Assembly: GCA_903906365.1 (NCBI GenBank)
Contig: CAIVKC010000022.1
Coordinates: 50,555-114,554, forward strand
Source of the DNA: an uncultured Bacteroidota bacterium
GTDB lineage: Bacteria; Bacteroidota; Bacteroidia; Chitinophagales; Chitinophagaceae
DNA length: 64,000 bases
Direction: 5' to 3'
A program made the position numbers and the translations under genes. Of the stretch, positions 27,195-36,519 are shown one piece after another (within the stretch, counting starts at the first letter, position 1; each line of letters begins with the position of its first letter). The notes under the pieces were generated by a model, which had not been told where the DNA came from, ran no database searches, and saw only the letters and a list, made by a program, of their open reading frames with translations.

Positions 27195-28166
27195 ATGAAG
27201 AAGATTAAGTATTACTATAATACCAATACACTCCGATATGAAAAACTGGAGACTCCGCTTCGTGTAACCCTGCTGCGGATACTTGGTTTTTTATCAGCTG
27301 CTATCGTGACCGCGTTGATCCTCGTGTCACTGGCCTATAAATATTTCCCCTCAGCCAATGAAAAAAGGCTTATTCAGAGAAATGAAGCCCTCAGGGACAA
27401 TTATTATGTGCTCGATGATAAGATTAAAAAATTGCAGGAACAGATGAGCGAACTGGAAAGAAGGGACAATCATGTTTATCGGGCCATTTTTGAGGCCAAT
27501 CCCATTCCCGACAGCGCGCGGGCCAAGGCCCTGGACCAGCAAAAGGAAATACAGCTGGTACAGGGTATGGATCAGGACAATTTATCGACTTCCATCGCCA
27601 ATACGCTTAACAATCTGAACTCCCGCATTGTCACGCAGGCCAAATCCTATGTGGAAATCGACGGGTTTATCAGAAATAAAGAGCAGCTGCTGGCTTCCAC
27701 ACCGGCCATTCAGCCGGTCAACAACAAGGATCTCAACCGGATTGCCTCCGGCTACGGGTACCGGATCGATCCGGTGTACAAAACCACCAAATTCCACGCA
27801 GGACTGGATTTTGCGGCTCCCCAGGGGACACCCATTTACGCGACCGCCAACGGTACGGTGGAAACGGCCGGTAATACTGGAAACGGATATGGTAACCACG
27901 TGGTAATCAACCATGGATACGGCTACCAGACCCTTTACGGACATATGTTCCGGGTAAAAGTGCGTCCCGGCCAGCATGTAAAAAGAGGGGAGGTCATCGG
28001 CTGGGTGGGGTCCACCGGGAAAAGTACGGGTCCCCATTGCCATTATGAGGTACGCAGGAACGGGGATACCCTGGACCCCGTATTTTATTTTTACAACGAT
28101 ATCACCCCCGAGCAGTATGACAGGCTGCTGAAACTGGCCGCTTCCAGCAACCAAAGCTTTGATTGA
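27195..28166 (+). CDS. M23 (LytM) family peptidase, membrane-anchored
   Basis: A 323-residue protein with one membrane helix (about 29-50), a coiled coil in the periplasm (about 55-95, ALRDNYYVLDDKIKKLQEQM) and an M23 metallopeptidase domain (about 185-300). The zinc site is intact: HAGLD (about 201-205) and HCH in STGPHCHYEVRRNG (about 281). It should cut peptidoglycan cross-bridges, or act as a regulator of such cutting. It is divergent from alaS and is followed after 158 bases by a MerR regulator. Confidence 0.93.
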   Translation: MKKIKYYYNTNTLRYEKLETPLRVTLLRILGFLSAAIVTALILVSLAYKYFPSANEKRLIQRNEALRDNYYVLDDKIKKLQEQMSELERRDNHVYRAIFEANPIPDSARAKALDQQKEIQLVQGMDQDNLSTSIANTLNNLNSRIVTQAKSYVEIDGFIRNKEQLLASTPAIQPVNNKDLNRIASGYGYRIDPVYKTTKFHAGLDFAAPQGTPIYATANGTVETAGNTGNGYGNHVVINHGYGYQTLYGHMFRVKVRPGQHVKRGEVIGWVGSTGKSTGPHCHYEVRRNGDTLDPVFYFYNDITPEQYDRLLKLAASSNQSFD

Positions 28167-28324
28167 TTGGAGGGCCCGTGAGCGCTTTGCAGTCCCTGGC
28201 AAGACCCGGCCTGGGCCGGCCGGACTGGTGGTAAGCCTGTTTTTAAACCAAAGCCAATCCAGGTAAAGCCAAACAACCCTATCTTTATCAAACGGAATGG
28301 TTTTTGACAAATGTTATTTAGATT

Positions 28325-28942
28325 ATGGATAAATCACTTTCACAGATAGCCTTCGATTTTGATGCCCCGCCGGTGGCTACCCGCCAGCCCGAACCGGCCC
28401 CCGGTCAGCAGGAACAACCTGCGGTGAATGTGGGGCTGCGAATCAAGGCACTCAAGTCTGCTGCACCGTCCGAACCGGAACCGGCTGAAGAAGTTATTGC
28501 GGTTGCACCCCCTCCCCCAAAAGAGGCAACCCCCGCCGCTGGTCATGCCAAATCAACCAGGGGCCGGAAATCCATTAAACAGACAGAAGCCGAAGCCGAG
28601 CTGATTGATATCCCCGAGGACGAAGTCCTTTTCCAGAAGCACTATTATTCCATGGGGGAGGTTGCCGATATGTTCCGCGTGAATCATTCCCTGCTTCGTT
28701 TCTGGGAAAATGAATTTGACATCATCCAACCCCGTAAGAACCGCAAGGGGGACCGCCATTTCCGGCCGGTAGACATAAAGAACCTCCACCTCATCTACCA
28801 CCTGCTCAGGCAAAGGAAGTATACCATTGAAGGAGCCAAGGATTTTCTTAAAAATAACAAGAAAGCGGAAGCCAGGTTCGAGGCAGTCAAAAAGTTAAGC
28901 CAGATCAGAAATTTCCTCCAGGAACTCAAAGCAGGCCTCTGA
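28325..28942 (+). CDS. MerR-family transcriptional regulator
   Basis: A 205-residue regulator. The first ~95 residues are a low-complexity Pro/Ala/Glu-rich arm. The MerR helix-turn-helix starts near residue 106 (YYSMGEVADMFRVNHSLLRF WENEF), continues through RKNRKGDRHFRPVDIKNLHL and ends with a dimer helix (YTIEGAKDFLKNN). No effector-binding domain or metal-site cysteines follow, so the signal it senses is unknown. TATCTTTA (28280-28287), one base from the -7 consensus, may be its promoter. Only three bases separate its stop from the convergent MscS gene. Confidence 0.9.
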   Translation: MDKSLSQIAFDFDAPPVATRQPEPAPGQQEQPAVNVGLRIKALKSAAPSEPEPAEEVIAVAPPPPKEATPAAGHAKSTRGRKSIKQTEAEAELIDIPEDEVLFQKHYYSMGEVADMFRVNHSLLRFWENEFDIIQPRKNRKGDRHFRPVDIKNLHLIYHLLRQRKYTIEGAKDFLKNNKKAEARFEAVKKLSQIRNFLQELKAGL

Positions 28943-28945
28943 TTC

Positions 28946-30058
28946 TTACTGTTTTTTTTCCCCAGGGACCTGCGGTTGTCCCGTCAGCCTTATATCGGTC
29001 GTAGCCCCGGCTATTTCCACCTGAAGTGCACTCATCAGTTCCAGTATTTCCAGGTTTACCTGCTGGCGCAGTGCGTTGAATTCATTGAGGGAAAGGGCAG
29101 AACTGAAAAAATCGGCATTGATCAGAAACGCGGTAGGTGTAATGTCTCCCAAAAACACGGTGGGGCTTTCAATTACCGGCTTGTTGAGAATGCCTGCAAT
29201 ACCTTCCGTCAGACGGGCAAGGGTCGCTGCGCTCGCATTCAGACCGACCTGCAGGCGGATCTCCGCTTTTCGCTGGGTTCTGAGGGTCAGGTTGTCTACA
29301 ATGCTGTCTACCATCTGTTTGTTGGGTACGGTGACATAGGTCTTTTGGTCCGTCCGAATACGGGTGCTTCTCAGTCCGATCTTTTCAATGGATCCGGTGA
29401 AGCCCTGGACTTTGATCGTATCCCCGGCGGTAAAGGGTTTATCGAAAAATATGATGAAGGAGGCAATCAGGTTTTCAACACTTTCCTTGGCCGCCAGCGC
29501 TATGGCCGCTCCGGCAATACCCAGCCCCGTTGTCAGTTTGGATATTTCAAAATGGAAGGCATATCCAAGCACCATGAGCGCCCCGATGATCACCACAACC
29601 GCTTTGAGGAAATCCCGGAAGAAAACAATCAGCTGGTTATCGCGCAGGTCACCGGCTTCACTGGCCTTACCGGCCATGATCATGGCAATAAAGTCTATGA
29701 TGCGCAGCAAAAGCCAGATAAGTCCGCAGATCAGCAGGGTGATGGCCAGGGCATGTATGATGGACTTGGAGGAAACCTCATAGATATCGAAGTCAAATTC
29801 CTCGGGAAAATGCAGTTTTTCCAGCGCTGCGAAAGAAATAAAAACAAACAGGAAGGTGGAAATGGGGGTGGCAATCAGGTTGATAAATGTCGTTCTTTCC
29901 ACCTTGGAGGAAGCCCGCCGGATAAGCCGGAACATCAGCCCGGCCACCTGCCGGGAAATGAACCGCTTGAGCAGCAGGGCCAGTAATACTGTAATGGCGA
30001 CGCCAAGGTATTTTTTTAGCGGGTTGCTGAGTATGAGCTGGTTCCAGAAATCATGCAT
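28946..30058 (-). CDS. Small-conductance mechanosensitive channel (MscS family)
   Basis: A 370-residue inner-membrane channel that opens under membrane tension and releases solutes on osmotic downshock. Several hydrophobic helices (about 15-32, 62-80, 98-128, 148-168) precede the pore-lining helix LTTGLGIAGAAIALAAKESV, followed by the beta domain (FTAGDTIKVQGFTGSIEKIG, YVTVPNKQMVDSIVDN) and the C-terminal alpha/beta domain. It has more membrane helices than the minimal MscS. An exact promoter box lies 68 bases upstream. Confidence 0.92.
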   Translation of the reverse strand: MHDFWNQLILSNPLKKYLGVAITVLLALLLKRFISRQVAGLMFRLIRRASSKVERTTFINLIATPISTFLFVFISFAALEKLHFPEEFDFDIYEVSSKSIIHALAITLLICGLIWLLLRIIDFIAMIMAGKASEAGDLRDNQLIVFFRDFLKAVVVIIGALMVLGYAFHFEISKLTTGLGIAGAAIALAAKESVENLIASFIIFFDKPFTAGDTIKVQGFTGSIEKIGLRSTRIRTDQKTYVTVPNKQMVDSIVDNLTLRTQRKAEIRLQVGLNASAATLARLTEGIAGILNKPVIESPTVFLGDITPTAFLINADFFSSALSLNEFNALRQQVNLEILELMSALQVEIAGATTDIRLTGQPQVPGEKKQ

Positions 30059-30125
30059 GTCCTTGAAAGGTTTTATTCCTCACCAACCTGACGCTGCCGG
30101 TGGCGGTTCCCTGGTTGATTTCCGG

Positions 30126-30133
30126 CAAAAATA
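30126..30133 (-). promoter_or_regulatory. -7 promoter box of the MscS gene
   Basis: Minus strand TATTTTTG, exact TAnnTTTG, giving a leader of about 60 bases. Confidence 0.45.
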
Positions 30134-30157
30134 TTACAATTCAGGCTCGCAGCCTGC

Positions 30158-30970
30158 TCAGCGGCGTGAATAAATTTCCAGGATATTCTTCTTTAAGACG
30201 TAGAGGCCTGCCTGGGTTAACTTTATTTTACTGGCCTGCTGGCAGTTGGCGGGTAGAGGCTCCTGCAAAATCCCGGGCATGCCCAGCTGGAATTTCAGGA
30301 AGTTAATATCATTGTGCCCAACCATGTTTTTGTCAAGGACGGTAAAATCGGACCAGGCCTTCAAAGGGGAATGGTTTTTCAGGGTACCATAGTGATCAAA
30401 GATATAGACACCCTTCAGCGAATCATATAAGTATACCAGTCCGCCCTGGTCAGTGATCATGGAAGGGTCCGGGATGGTATCAAAAAGCTGACGGAAATCT
30501 GTGGTCTGATCCAGGATGGTTCCGTCATCAGCAATCCGCTTGAGCCGGGCATCCAGTTCATCAAAAATCCAGATATTGTTATCATAGGCCAGCCCGATGG
30601 CTTTTGCCTGGAAAATGCCAAGGCCCCGGAGATCAATGGTATTGAGGATATTGAGGAAGCGGTCCGTTTCCACGATGGTGGCGAAATCCCGGTAATAAAG
30701 CAGTATTTTAAGCGGGTTGGTGACATCCATATAGGTGATGTCCCCAAAACGGCTCACGGCATTGTATACTCCCAGGGAATCCCCATTGGGATCGAGCTTA
30801 CGGAGCTGGTTATTGTGCGTGAGCAGATAAATATTTCCCAAATAATCCACCGAGAAATCGGCGATATCGGCCTGGATGGACCTGGACAGCCTGTAGACGG
30901 TATCCTGCTGCGCCCGCAGACACGGGGGACAAAGGAAAAACAGGGCCATTATGAGGATGGGGACTCGCAT
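30158..30970 (-). CDS. Secreted hypothetical protein, beta-propeller-like
   Basis: A 270-residue protein with a signal peptide (MRVPILIMALFFLCPPCLRA, then QQ). The mature part has repeated short strands with motifs such as DYLGNIYLLTHNNQLRKLDP, DNNIWIFDELDARLKRIADD and GGLVYLYDSLKGVYIFDHYG, which look like blades of an NHL- or Kelch-type beta-propeller. I do not recognise a named family. Its ATG shares one base with the lpxH stop (TGATG), so the two are translationally coupled, which hints at an envelope role. Confidence 0.7.
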   Translation of the reverse strand: MRVPILIMALFFLCPPCLRAQQDTVYRLSRSIQADIADFSVDYLGNIYLLTHNNQLRKLDPNGDSLGVYNAVSRFGDITYMDVTNPLKILLYYRDFATIVETDRFLNILNTIDLRGLGIFQAKAIGLAYDNNIWIFDELDARLKRIADDGTILDQTTDFRQLFDTIPDPSMITDQGGLVYLYDSLKGVYIFDHYGTLKNHSPLKAWSDFTVLDKNMVGHNDINFLKFQLGMPGILQEPLPANCQQASKIKLTQAGLYVLKKNILEIYSRR

Positions 30971-31755
30971 CAGTTTCTGCAGATTTTACTTTCCATTTCA
31001 GGCAGCCAGGAATGTAATTGCAATTCTTGACCGTCAAAAACAGCGTAGGTACAATAACGAATCCAGTCTCCCAGGTTGATGTAACGACTGCCTTCCTGCA
31101 GCCTGTAGTCGATGGGCAGATGACGGTGTCCGAAGATCAGGTAGTCAAAGGCAGCCGTCTGTAGCACTTCCCTGCAATAGGCGATGAGCCATTCCCGGTT
31201 CTCGCCCAGAAAATGTTCGTCGGTCTGTCCGGTGGCGGCCCGGCTCCTCCTGCTCAGGAAGCCTGCCAGTCCTACGCCCACAGCTGGGGGAAGGATACCG
31301 AATAATCCCTGGCAAAGCCGGTTCCTGAAAATTTTTTTTATGAATTTATACCCATGGTCACCCGGGCCCAGCCCGTCTCCGTGTCCAATCAGGAATTTCT
31401 TTCCGTTCCACTCAAATGCCCTTGGTTCATGGTAAACCGGGATGTTAAGTTCGGTTTCGAAATACCCGCTCATCCACATATCATGGTTGCCCACAAAAAA
31501 GACAACTTTGATCCCCCCGTCGGTGAGTTCGGCCAGCTTGCCCAGCATACGCGTATACCCTTTGGGAACGACGGTCCTGTATTCATACCAGAAATCGAAG
31601 AGGTCTCCTACGATGAAAATGGTGTCTGCACTTGGTTTAATCTGATCAAGAAAGCGGATTATCCGCTTCTCACGCTCCAGGCTGCTGGCGTGATCCGGGG
31701 CCCCGAGATGAAAGTCGGAGAGAAAGTATATTTTTTTTCCGGAAGGAATTTGCAT
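30970..31755 (-). CDS. lpxH: UDP-2,3-diacylglucosamine diphosphatase
   Basis: A 261-residue calcineurin-like phosphoesterase of the LpxH family, which cleaves UDP-2,3-diacylglucosamine to lipid X in lipid A synthesis at the inner membrane. The metal-site motifs are in order: SDFHLG (about 13-18), GDLFDFW (about 50), GNHDMW (about 93), HGDG, and the C-terminal GHRHLPID. Length fits. It follows lutC by 33 bases and is coupled to the downstream hypothetical by a TGATG overlap. Other family phosphoesterases remain possible, but the set of motifs favours LpxH. Confidence 0.88.
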   Translation of the reverse strand: MQIPSGKKIYFLSDFHLGAPDHASSLEREKRIIRFLDQIKPSADTIFIVGDLFDFWYEYRTVVPKGYTRMLGKLAELTDGGIKVVFFVGNHDMWMSGYFETELNIPVYHEPRAFEWNGKKFLIGHGDGLGPGDHGYKFIKKIFRNRLCQGLFGILPPAVGVGLAGFLSRRSRAATGQTDEHFLGENREWLIAYCREVLQTAAFDYLIFGHRHLPIDYRLQEGSRYINLGDWIRYCTYAVFDGQELQLHSWLPEMESKICRN

Positions 31756-31788
31756 CAGGTAAAAATAGCAAATAAAAAAGTCCTGCCA

Positions 31789-32430
31789 TCAGGATTGTTC
31801 GTCCACCAAAAAGACATAAACTTCCCTGGGACCATGCACACCCACCACCAGTGTCTTTTCAATGTCTGCTGTCCGGCTTGGACCGGTGGCCAGCGTGATG
31901 AGGGAGGGCATCCGGCCGCCATACTTTTCTTTGAGGAACGATAGTCCTTCCCGTATATCATATACCAGCTGGCTGGTGTAGGCAAGACAAATATGAACCG
32001 GAGCATAGACACTTACGGTGCGACCGCTTGGCTGGGCGGCACTCATGACTATGCTGCCTGTCCTTGCGATAAGCAGTTCACAGGAGGTGATGGCAGCATC
32101 TGATTGTTCAAGACCGGTGGCAACAGTAAGGGGACCTGCCTGGTCTTTTAGGATCTGTATGATTTTATCCTCCTGGCAGAATAGGTTGTTCCATGCATGA
32201 AAGCCGGCCAGTTTGCGAAGCTGTGCCGCCATTTCCCGGTGATCCAGGCAAAAAATGAATTTTCCCTGAAGGCCGGTAAACTTTTCGGCGAATTCCACTT
32301 CCAGCTGCCCGGGGGAGGCCGTGAATACAGAGGTGTTTCCCTCGCTTTGGGGAAAAGGAATAGGCGTTGAGTGACTCAACGCCTGCCTTATCTTTTTAAG
32401 AATATTCTCCTTTGCAGGCGATATCTTCAT
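31789..32430 (-). CDS. lutC: LutC-like LUD domain protein
   Basis: A 213-residue LUD (DUF162) domain protein of the LutC type, one of three proteins for L-lactate oxidation in Bacillus. Signatures are LTVATGLEQSDAAITSCELL, ARTGSIVMSAAQPSGRTVSV and GPSRTADIEKTLVVGVHGPR. It lies four bases downstream of ftsH, a conserved place in Bacteroidota, so it is probably co-transcribed with rsfS-ftsH. The LutB-like protein is 16 kb away and no LutA is in the window, so a role in lactate use is inferred only from the family. Confidence 0.85.
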   Translation of the reverse strand: MKISPAKENILKKIRQALSHSTPIPFPQSEGNTSVFTASPGQLEVEFAEKFTGLQGKFIFCLDHREMAAQLRKLAGFHAWNNLFCQEDKIIQILKDQAGPLTVATGLEQSDAAITSCELLIARTGSIVMSAAQPSGRTVSVYAPVHICLAYTSQLVYDIREGLSFLKEKYGGRMPSLITLATGPSRTADIEKTLVVGVHGPREVYVFLVDEQS

Positions 32431-32434
32431 GGAA

Positions 32435-34528
32435 TTATTTTATTTCATCGCTGACAGCGGGGTTCAGCGCTGAGCCCGTTGTCACCTCGGTGGCAATCAG
32501 GGGTTCAGGCAGTTCGGTGTGGTCGGTGACATCCAGCGCCCTTTTTTCCTCATAGGGGCGTTTGCCGATCAGGGCCTCTACGTCGCTTTGGAAAAGCACT
32601 TCCTTTTCAAGCAATGCTTCGGCCAGGATCTTGACCTCTTTTGTTTTACCCGTGAGCAGTTCCTTAGTGTATTCGTATGCCTTGTCAATGAGTTTACGGA
32701 CCTCTTCATCGATGAGTTTGGAAGTTTCCTCTGAATAAGGCTTGGTGAAAGAATTTTCAGCGGCAGGATCGTAAAAACTTACATTCCCCACTTTTTCATT
32801 CATTCCATATACCGTTACCATGGAATAGGCTATACGGGTAATCTGCTGCAGGTCATTTTGAGCACCGGTGGATATTTTTCCAAAATTCAATTCCTCGCTT
32901 GCCCTGCCACCCAGCGTCATGCAGATCTGGTCAAAAAGCTGGTCGGTATTATAGAGGTATTGTTCTTTGGCGGTGTACTGGGCATATCCCAGTGCAGCGA
33001 CTCCCCGGGGAACGATGGTTACCTTCAGCAGCGGATAGGCGTGCTCCAGGTACCATCCGCATATGGCGTGGCCTGCCTCATGATAGGCGATGATTTTCTT
33101 TTCCTCCGGAGAAATGATCTTGTTCTTTTTTTCCAGGCCGCCGATAACGCGGTCCACGGCATCCTGGAAATCTTCCATTTCCACGTTATCCTTTCCTTTT
33201 CTGGCGGCAATCAGGGCAGCCTCATTGCACACATTGGCTATGTCGGCTCCCGCAAATCCGGGTGTTTGTTCCGCCAGTTTATGTATATCGAGTTTGCTGG
33301 AAATCTTGATCGGTTTGAGATGCACTTTGAAAATAGCTTCCCTTCCCTTCAGATCGGGTTTATCTATTGATATCTGCCTGTCAAAGCGGCCTGGTCGCAG
33401 CAGGGCCGAATCCAGTACATCGGGGCGGTTGGTTGCCGCCAGCACGATAATGCCGCTGTCTCCCCCAAATCCGTCCATTTCAACGAGCAGCTGGTTGAGT
33501 GTACTTTCCCGCTCATCATTGCTCATAATGGCATTCTTTCCCCTGGCCCGGCCGATGGCATCGATTTCATCGATGAAAATGATACAGGGGGCTTTTTCCC
33601 TGGCCTGTTTGAAAAGATCCCTTACCCGGCTTGCGCCTACACCGACAAATAATTCCACGAAATCAGATCCGCTCATGGAAAAGAAAGGGACCTGGGCTTC
33701 CCCGGCCATGGCTTTGGCAAGCAGGGTTTTCCCGGTACCTGGAGGCCCTACCAGCAATGCCCCCTTGGGTATCTTTCCGCCGAGGGCCGTATATTTTTTG
33801 GGATTCTTGAGGAAGTCAACGATCTCCATCACCTCCACCTTGGCTTCATCCAGCCCGGCCACATCGCTGAAAGTGATGTTTACTTTGGCCCCCTTGTCAA
33901 AAAGAGTAGCCTTTGATTTGCCGATGTTGAATATGCCTCCCGGACCGCCGCTTCCGGCCTGTCCGCCCATCTTTCGCATGAGCATCACCCAGATCAGAAC
34001 GATGATCAGGATGGGCACGATGAGCTGCAGAATGGGTCCAAACCACTCCCCTTCTGTCTTGGATTCAATATTGACTTCCGGAATACCCGGGTTTTTGATG
34101 AAAAACTCCCTGAGTACTTTTTCATATTCCTTGACATCGGTCACTTTGAATTCAAATTGCGGACCCTCTTTGGGGGTATTGGCAGACCAGTTGTTCTTAC
34201 TTCCCAGCTTTTCTTTATAATAGCTCTTCTGAAGACTGTCTTTCTTAATATAGACCCTTACCACTCCCTTGTTGGAAATGAGGTCAATCTTTTCCACGTC
34301 ACCATTGGAAAGCATGTGTTTCCTGAATTCCAGCTCGTCTACCTGGTGGGAGTCCGGGGTAAGGGGTCCCCAGAGCTGTATACCGATCAGCACAGCGGCA
34401 ATGATGGCCCATATCCAGTATATGTTGAACTTCGGTCCTTTCCTGGGATTGTTACTATCTTCATCACCCCTCGGCCTGAACCTGGGGAAATTACTTTTAT
34501 CGTTTTGTTTCAAATCTTCCTGTGGCAT
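32435..34528 (-). CDS. ftsH: ATP-dependent zinc metalloprotease FtsH
   Basis: A 697-residue membrane AAA+ protease that degrades misassembled membrane and short-lived regulatory proteins. A first membrane helix ([19 protein letters not shown]) and a second ([16 protein letters not shown]) flank the periplasmic domain. The AAA module has GPPGTGKT (about 260), Walker [13 protein letters not shown] and the SRH region [20 protein letters not shown]. The zinc motif is HEAGH (about 480). I start at ATG 34528, giving [12 protein letters not shown] as in related proteins; ATG 34585 would add 19 residues. It lies between rsfS and lutC in one apparent operon. Confidence 0.96.
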   Translation of the reverse strand: MPQEDLKQNDKSNFPRFRPRGDEDSNNPRKGPKFNIYWIWAIIAAVLIGIQLWGPLTPDSHQVDELEFRKHMLSNGDVEKIDLISNKGVVRVYIKKDSLQKSYYKEKLGSKNNWSANTPKEGPQFEFKVTDVKEYEKVLREFFIKNPGIPEVNIESKTEGEWFGPILQLIVPILIIVLIWVMLMRKMGGQAGSGGPGGIFNIGKSKATLFDKGAKVNITFSDVAGLDEAKVEVMEIVDFLKNPKKYTALGGKIPKGALLVGPPGTGKTLLAKAMAGEAQVPFFSMSGSDFVELFVGVGASRVRDLFKQAREKAPCIIFIDEIDAIGRARGKNAIMSNDERESTLNQLLVEMDGFGGDSGIIVLAATNRPDVLDSALLRPGRFDRQISIDKPDLKGREAIFKVHLKPIKISSKLDIHKLAEQTPGFAGADIANVCNEAALIAARKGKDNVEMEDFQDAVDRVIGGLEKKNKIISPEEKKIIAYHEAGHAICGWYLEHAYPLLKVTIVPRGVAALGYAQYTAKEQYLYNTDQLFDQICMTLGGRASEELNFGKISTGAQNDLQQITRIAYSMVTVYGMNEKVGNVSFYDPAAENSFTKPYSEETSKLIDEEVRKLIDKAYEYTKELLTGKTKEVKILAEALLEKEVLFQSDVEALIGKRPYEEKRALDVTDHTELPEPLIATEVTTGSALNPAVSDEIK

Positions 34529-34631
34529 ATTGTTTGTTTCGTGTCCGTATTCCTTATTAAATGAATTTGAGGGGTAAAAGTTCAAAAAATTCCGTTATTC
34601 CTCTGTTGTCACCAGCACCAACCAGGAATCC

Positions 34632-35021
34632 TTACCCCGGATGCTCCTCGGATTTTCCGTCATTCCACATTTCTTCCAGCCTGTAAAACTTCCTGGTTTC
34701 CGGCTGCATCACGTGAACGACGATATTGACATAATCAATCAGCACCCACTGCAGCGCCTGTTTGCCTTCCTGTTTGTAGGGTAGTTCATGGCAGGTTTTA
34801 GCCACCAGTTCTTCCACAGACTCAGCAATAGCTTTTACCTGTGTGGTGGATTTGGCTTCACACAAGATGAAAAAATCAGCGACTGCTTCATGAATTTTTC
34901 GAAGATCCAGGGAAACGATATGTTCCCCCTTTTTTTCCTGTATAGCGTGGATGATGGTTTTAAAAATTTTTGAATTTCTGGTTATTCGGGCTGCCCGCTG
35001 TCTCTTTGGGGAAGCTAACAT
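34632..35021 (-). CDS. rsfS: Ribosome silencing factor RsfS
   Basis: A 129-residue RsfS (Iojap/DUF143) protein, which binds uL14 on the 50S subunit and blocks subunit joining when nutrients are low. Signatures: DLRKIHEAVADFFILCEAKS, TTQVKAIAESVEE and GKQALQWVLIDYVNIVVHVM. ATG 35021 is used; a TTG at 35036 would add five residues. It leads the rsfS-ftsH-lutC run and is divergent from birA, the usual Bacteroidota order. Confidence 0.93.
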   Translation of the reverse strand: MLASPKRQRAARITRNSKIFKTIIHAIQEKKGEHIVSLDLRKIHEAVADFFILCEAKSTTQVKAIAESVEELVAKTCHELPYKQEGKQALQWVLIDYVNIVVHVMQPETRKFYRLEEMWNDGKSEEHPG

Positions 35022-35207
35022 AGACACTTGTTCCAATAATATAGACGTTTTTTGATGAATTATATTTTAACCGTAAGAAGCATATTTTAGGCTTTGTAGC
35101 CTTTGCGCCCCCTGCTTTGCTGCATAAACCAGGTGCTCCGGCTGCCCGTACCCTGTTATTTCTGAACTACAAATGTTAATTTCGCAACGCTCAAAAATAG
35201 GAATCTT

Positions 35208-35987
35208 TTGCCACATCCCGCCACCATCCCTCCACATAAGCCCGAACCGCCTATTGGCCACAGTTTTACGGCATTACAATCTGTTGACAGTACCAACAAC
35301 TATGCCATGGCACAGGTTCATGCGGGATTGGCCAGGCACGGAATGGCGATTTTCGCCCGTGAACAGTATGCCGGCAGGGGCCAGCGGGGAAGAACCTGGG
35401 TGGCGGCTCCGGGGGACAATATCACCATGAGCGTAGTGTTGGAGCCTCATTTTCTGTCTCTAAGCCAGCAATTTCAGCTGAGCGCCGCATTGTCCCTGGC
35501 CATCCATGATTTTCTGCAATCATTTACTTTAACGCCATTTTATATAAAATGGCCCAATGACCTGTACTGGGGTGACAGAAAGGCAGCAGGTATTCTTATT
35601 GAAAGCATCCTCAAAGGCGATAAATGGGCTTTTGCCGTGGCGGGCATCGGTATAAATATCAATCAAAACAGCTTTCCGCCCGGGCTGCTTCACGCAGTTT
35701 CCCTGCAGCAGGTTACCGGCAGGCACTTTGAACCCGAAGCACTCGCCAGGCAACTATGTGAGTGCCTCCAGGCGAGATATGTACAACTCCGGCAGGAAGG
35801 TTTTGAACCCATCCTAAAGGAATATAACCGGGTCCTTTTCAGGGCAGGCCAACTGGCAACCCTGAGAAAGGACGGCAGGGAATTTCAAACTACCATTCTG
35901 GGCGTAAGTGAAGCCGGCCGGCTGCTGACCGGGGAGGAACCCGAAACGGGTTTTGGGTTCGGGGACATCCAATGGGTCATTTCCTGA
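35208..35987 (+). CDS. birA: Biotin--[acetyl-CoA-carboxylase] ligase
   Basis: A 259-residue biotin protein ligase without an N-terminal DNA-binding domain, so it biotinylates carboxylases but should not repress biotin genes. Active-site features: REQYAGRGQRGRTW (residues about 51-64), the catalytic lysine in IKWPNDLYW (about K114), and GILIES. The C-terminal SH3-like domain is present. The start is TTG 35208: from the in-frame TGA at 35163 to here there is no ATG or GTG. TAATTTCG (35177-35184), near the -7 consensus, would give a short leader. It overlaps the convergent bcp gene by 11 bases. Confidence 0.92.
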   Translation: MPHPATIPPHKPEPPIGHSFTALQSVDSTNNYAMAQVHAGLARHGMAIFAREQYAGRGQRGRTWVAAPGDNITMSVVLEPHFLSLSQQFQLSAALSLAIHDFLQSFTLTPFYIKWPNDLYWGDRKAAGILIESILKGDKWAFAVAGIGININQNSFPPGLLHAVSLQQVTGRHFEPEALARQLCECLQARYVQLRQEGFEPILKEYNRVLFRAGQLATLRKDGREFQTTILGVSEAGRLLTGEEPETGFGFGDIQWVIS

Positions 35988-36450
35988 TGGCTTCCCATGC
36001 CCGGATGATCTCCTGGGCGTGTTCCTTTGACTTGGGTTTATGGAATATTTTGACAATGATGCCCTTTTCATTTATCAGAAAAGTGGTCCTGTGCAATCCC
36101 ATGTACTTCCTGCCGTAGAGCAGTTTTTCACCCCAAACGCCGTATTTGTCAATGACTTTATGGTCTGTGTCTGCAATCATCGGGAAGGGCAGCTGGAACT
36201 TTGATTCGAATTTTTGGTGGCTTTTTTCGTCATCCGGACTGACGCCGACCACAGAAAACCCCTGACCGGTGAGTTCGCCCATATGGTCCCGCAGATTACA
36301 GGCCTGAACCGTACAGGTGGGGGTATTGTCCTGCGGATAGAAATAAAGGACCAGTTTCTTCCCCTTGTATTCGCTCAGTGAAATTTTATGTCCATGCTGG
36401 TCCTTCCCTGAGAAGGCCGGGGCTTTGTCCCCTTCTTTTAATTGGGTCAT
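35977..36450 (-). CDS. bcp: Thioredoxin-dependent thiol peroxidase (Bcp/PrxQ)
   Basis: A 157-residue peroxiredoxin that reduces hydroperoxides with electrons from thioredoxin. The peroxidatic Cys46 is in NTPTCTVQAC, and the resolving Cys51 lies five residues later, the atypical two-Cys arrangement of the PrxQ alpha type. GVSPDDEKSHQKFESKFQLP and HRTTFLINEKG are typical. I start at ATG 36450 (MTQLKEGDKAP); ATG 36468 would add six residues. It overlaps the end of birA. Confidence 0.94.
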   Translation of the reverse strand: MTQLKEGDKAPAFSGKDQHGHKISLSEYKGKKLVLYFYPQDNTPTCTVQACNLRDHMGELTGQGFSVVGVSPDDEKSHQKFESKFQLPFPMIADTDHKVIDKYGVWGEKLLYGRKYMGLHRTTFLINEKGIIVKIFHKPKSKEHAQEIIRAWEAIRK

Positions 36451-36519
36451 TATATATAATGTATTCAATGTTTAAATTGGTGTGCCGGACAGCGAATCCC
36501 GGCGGGGCAGGTAAGTCCC

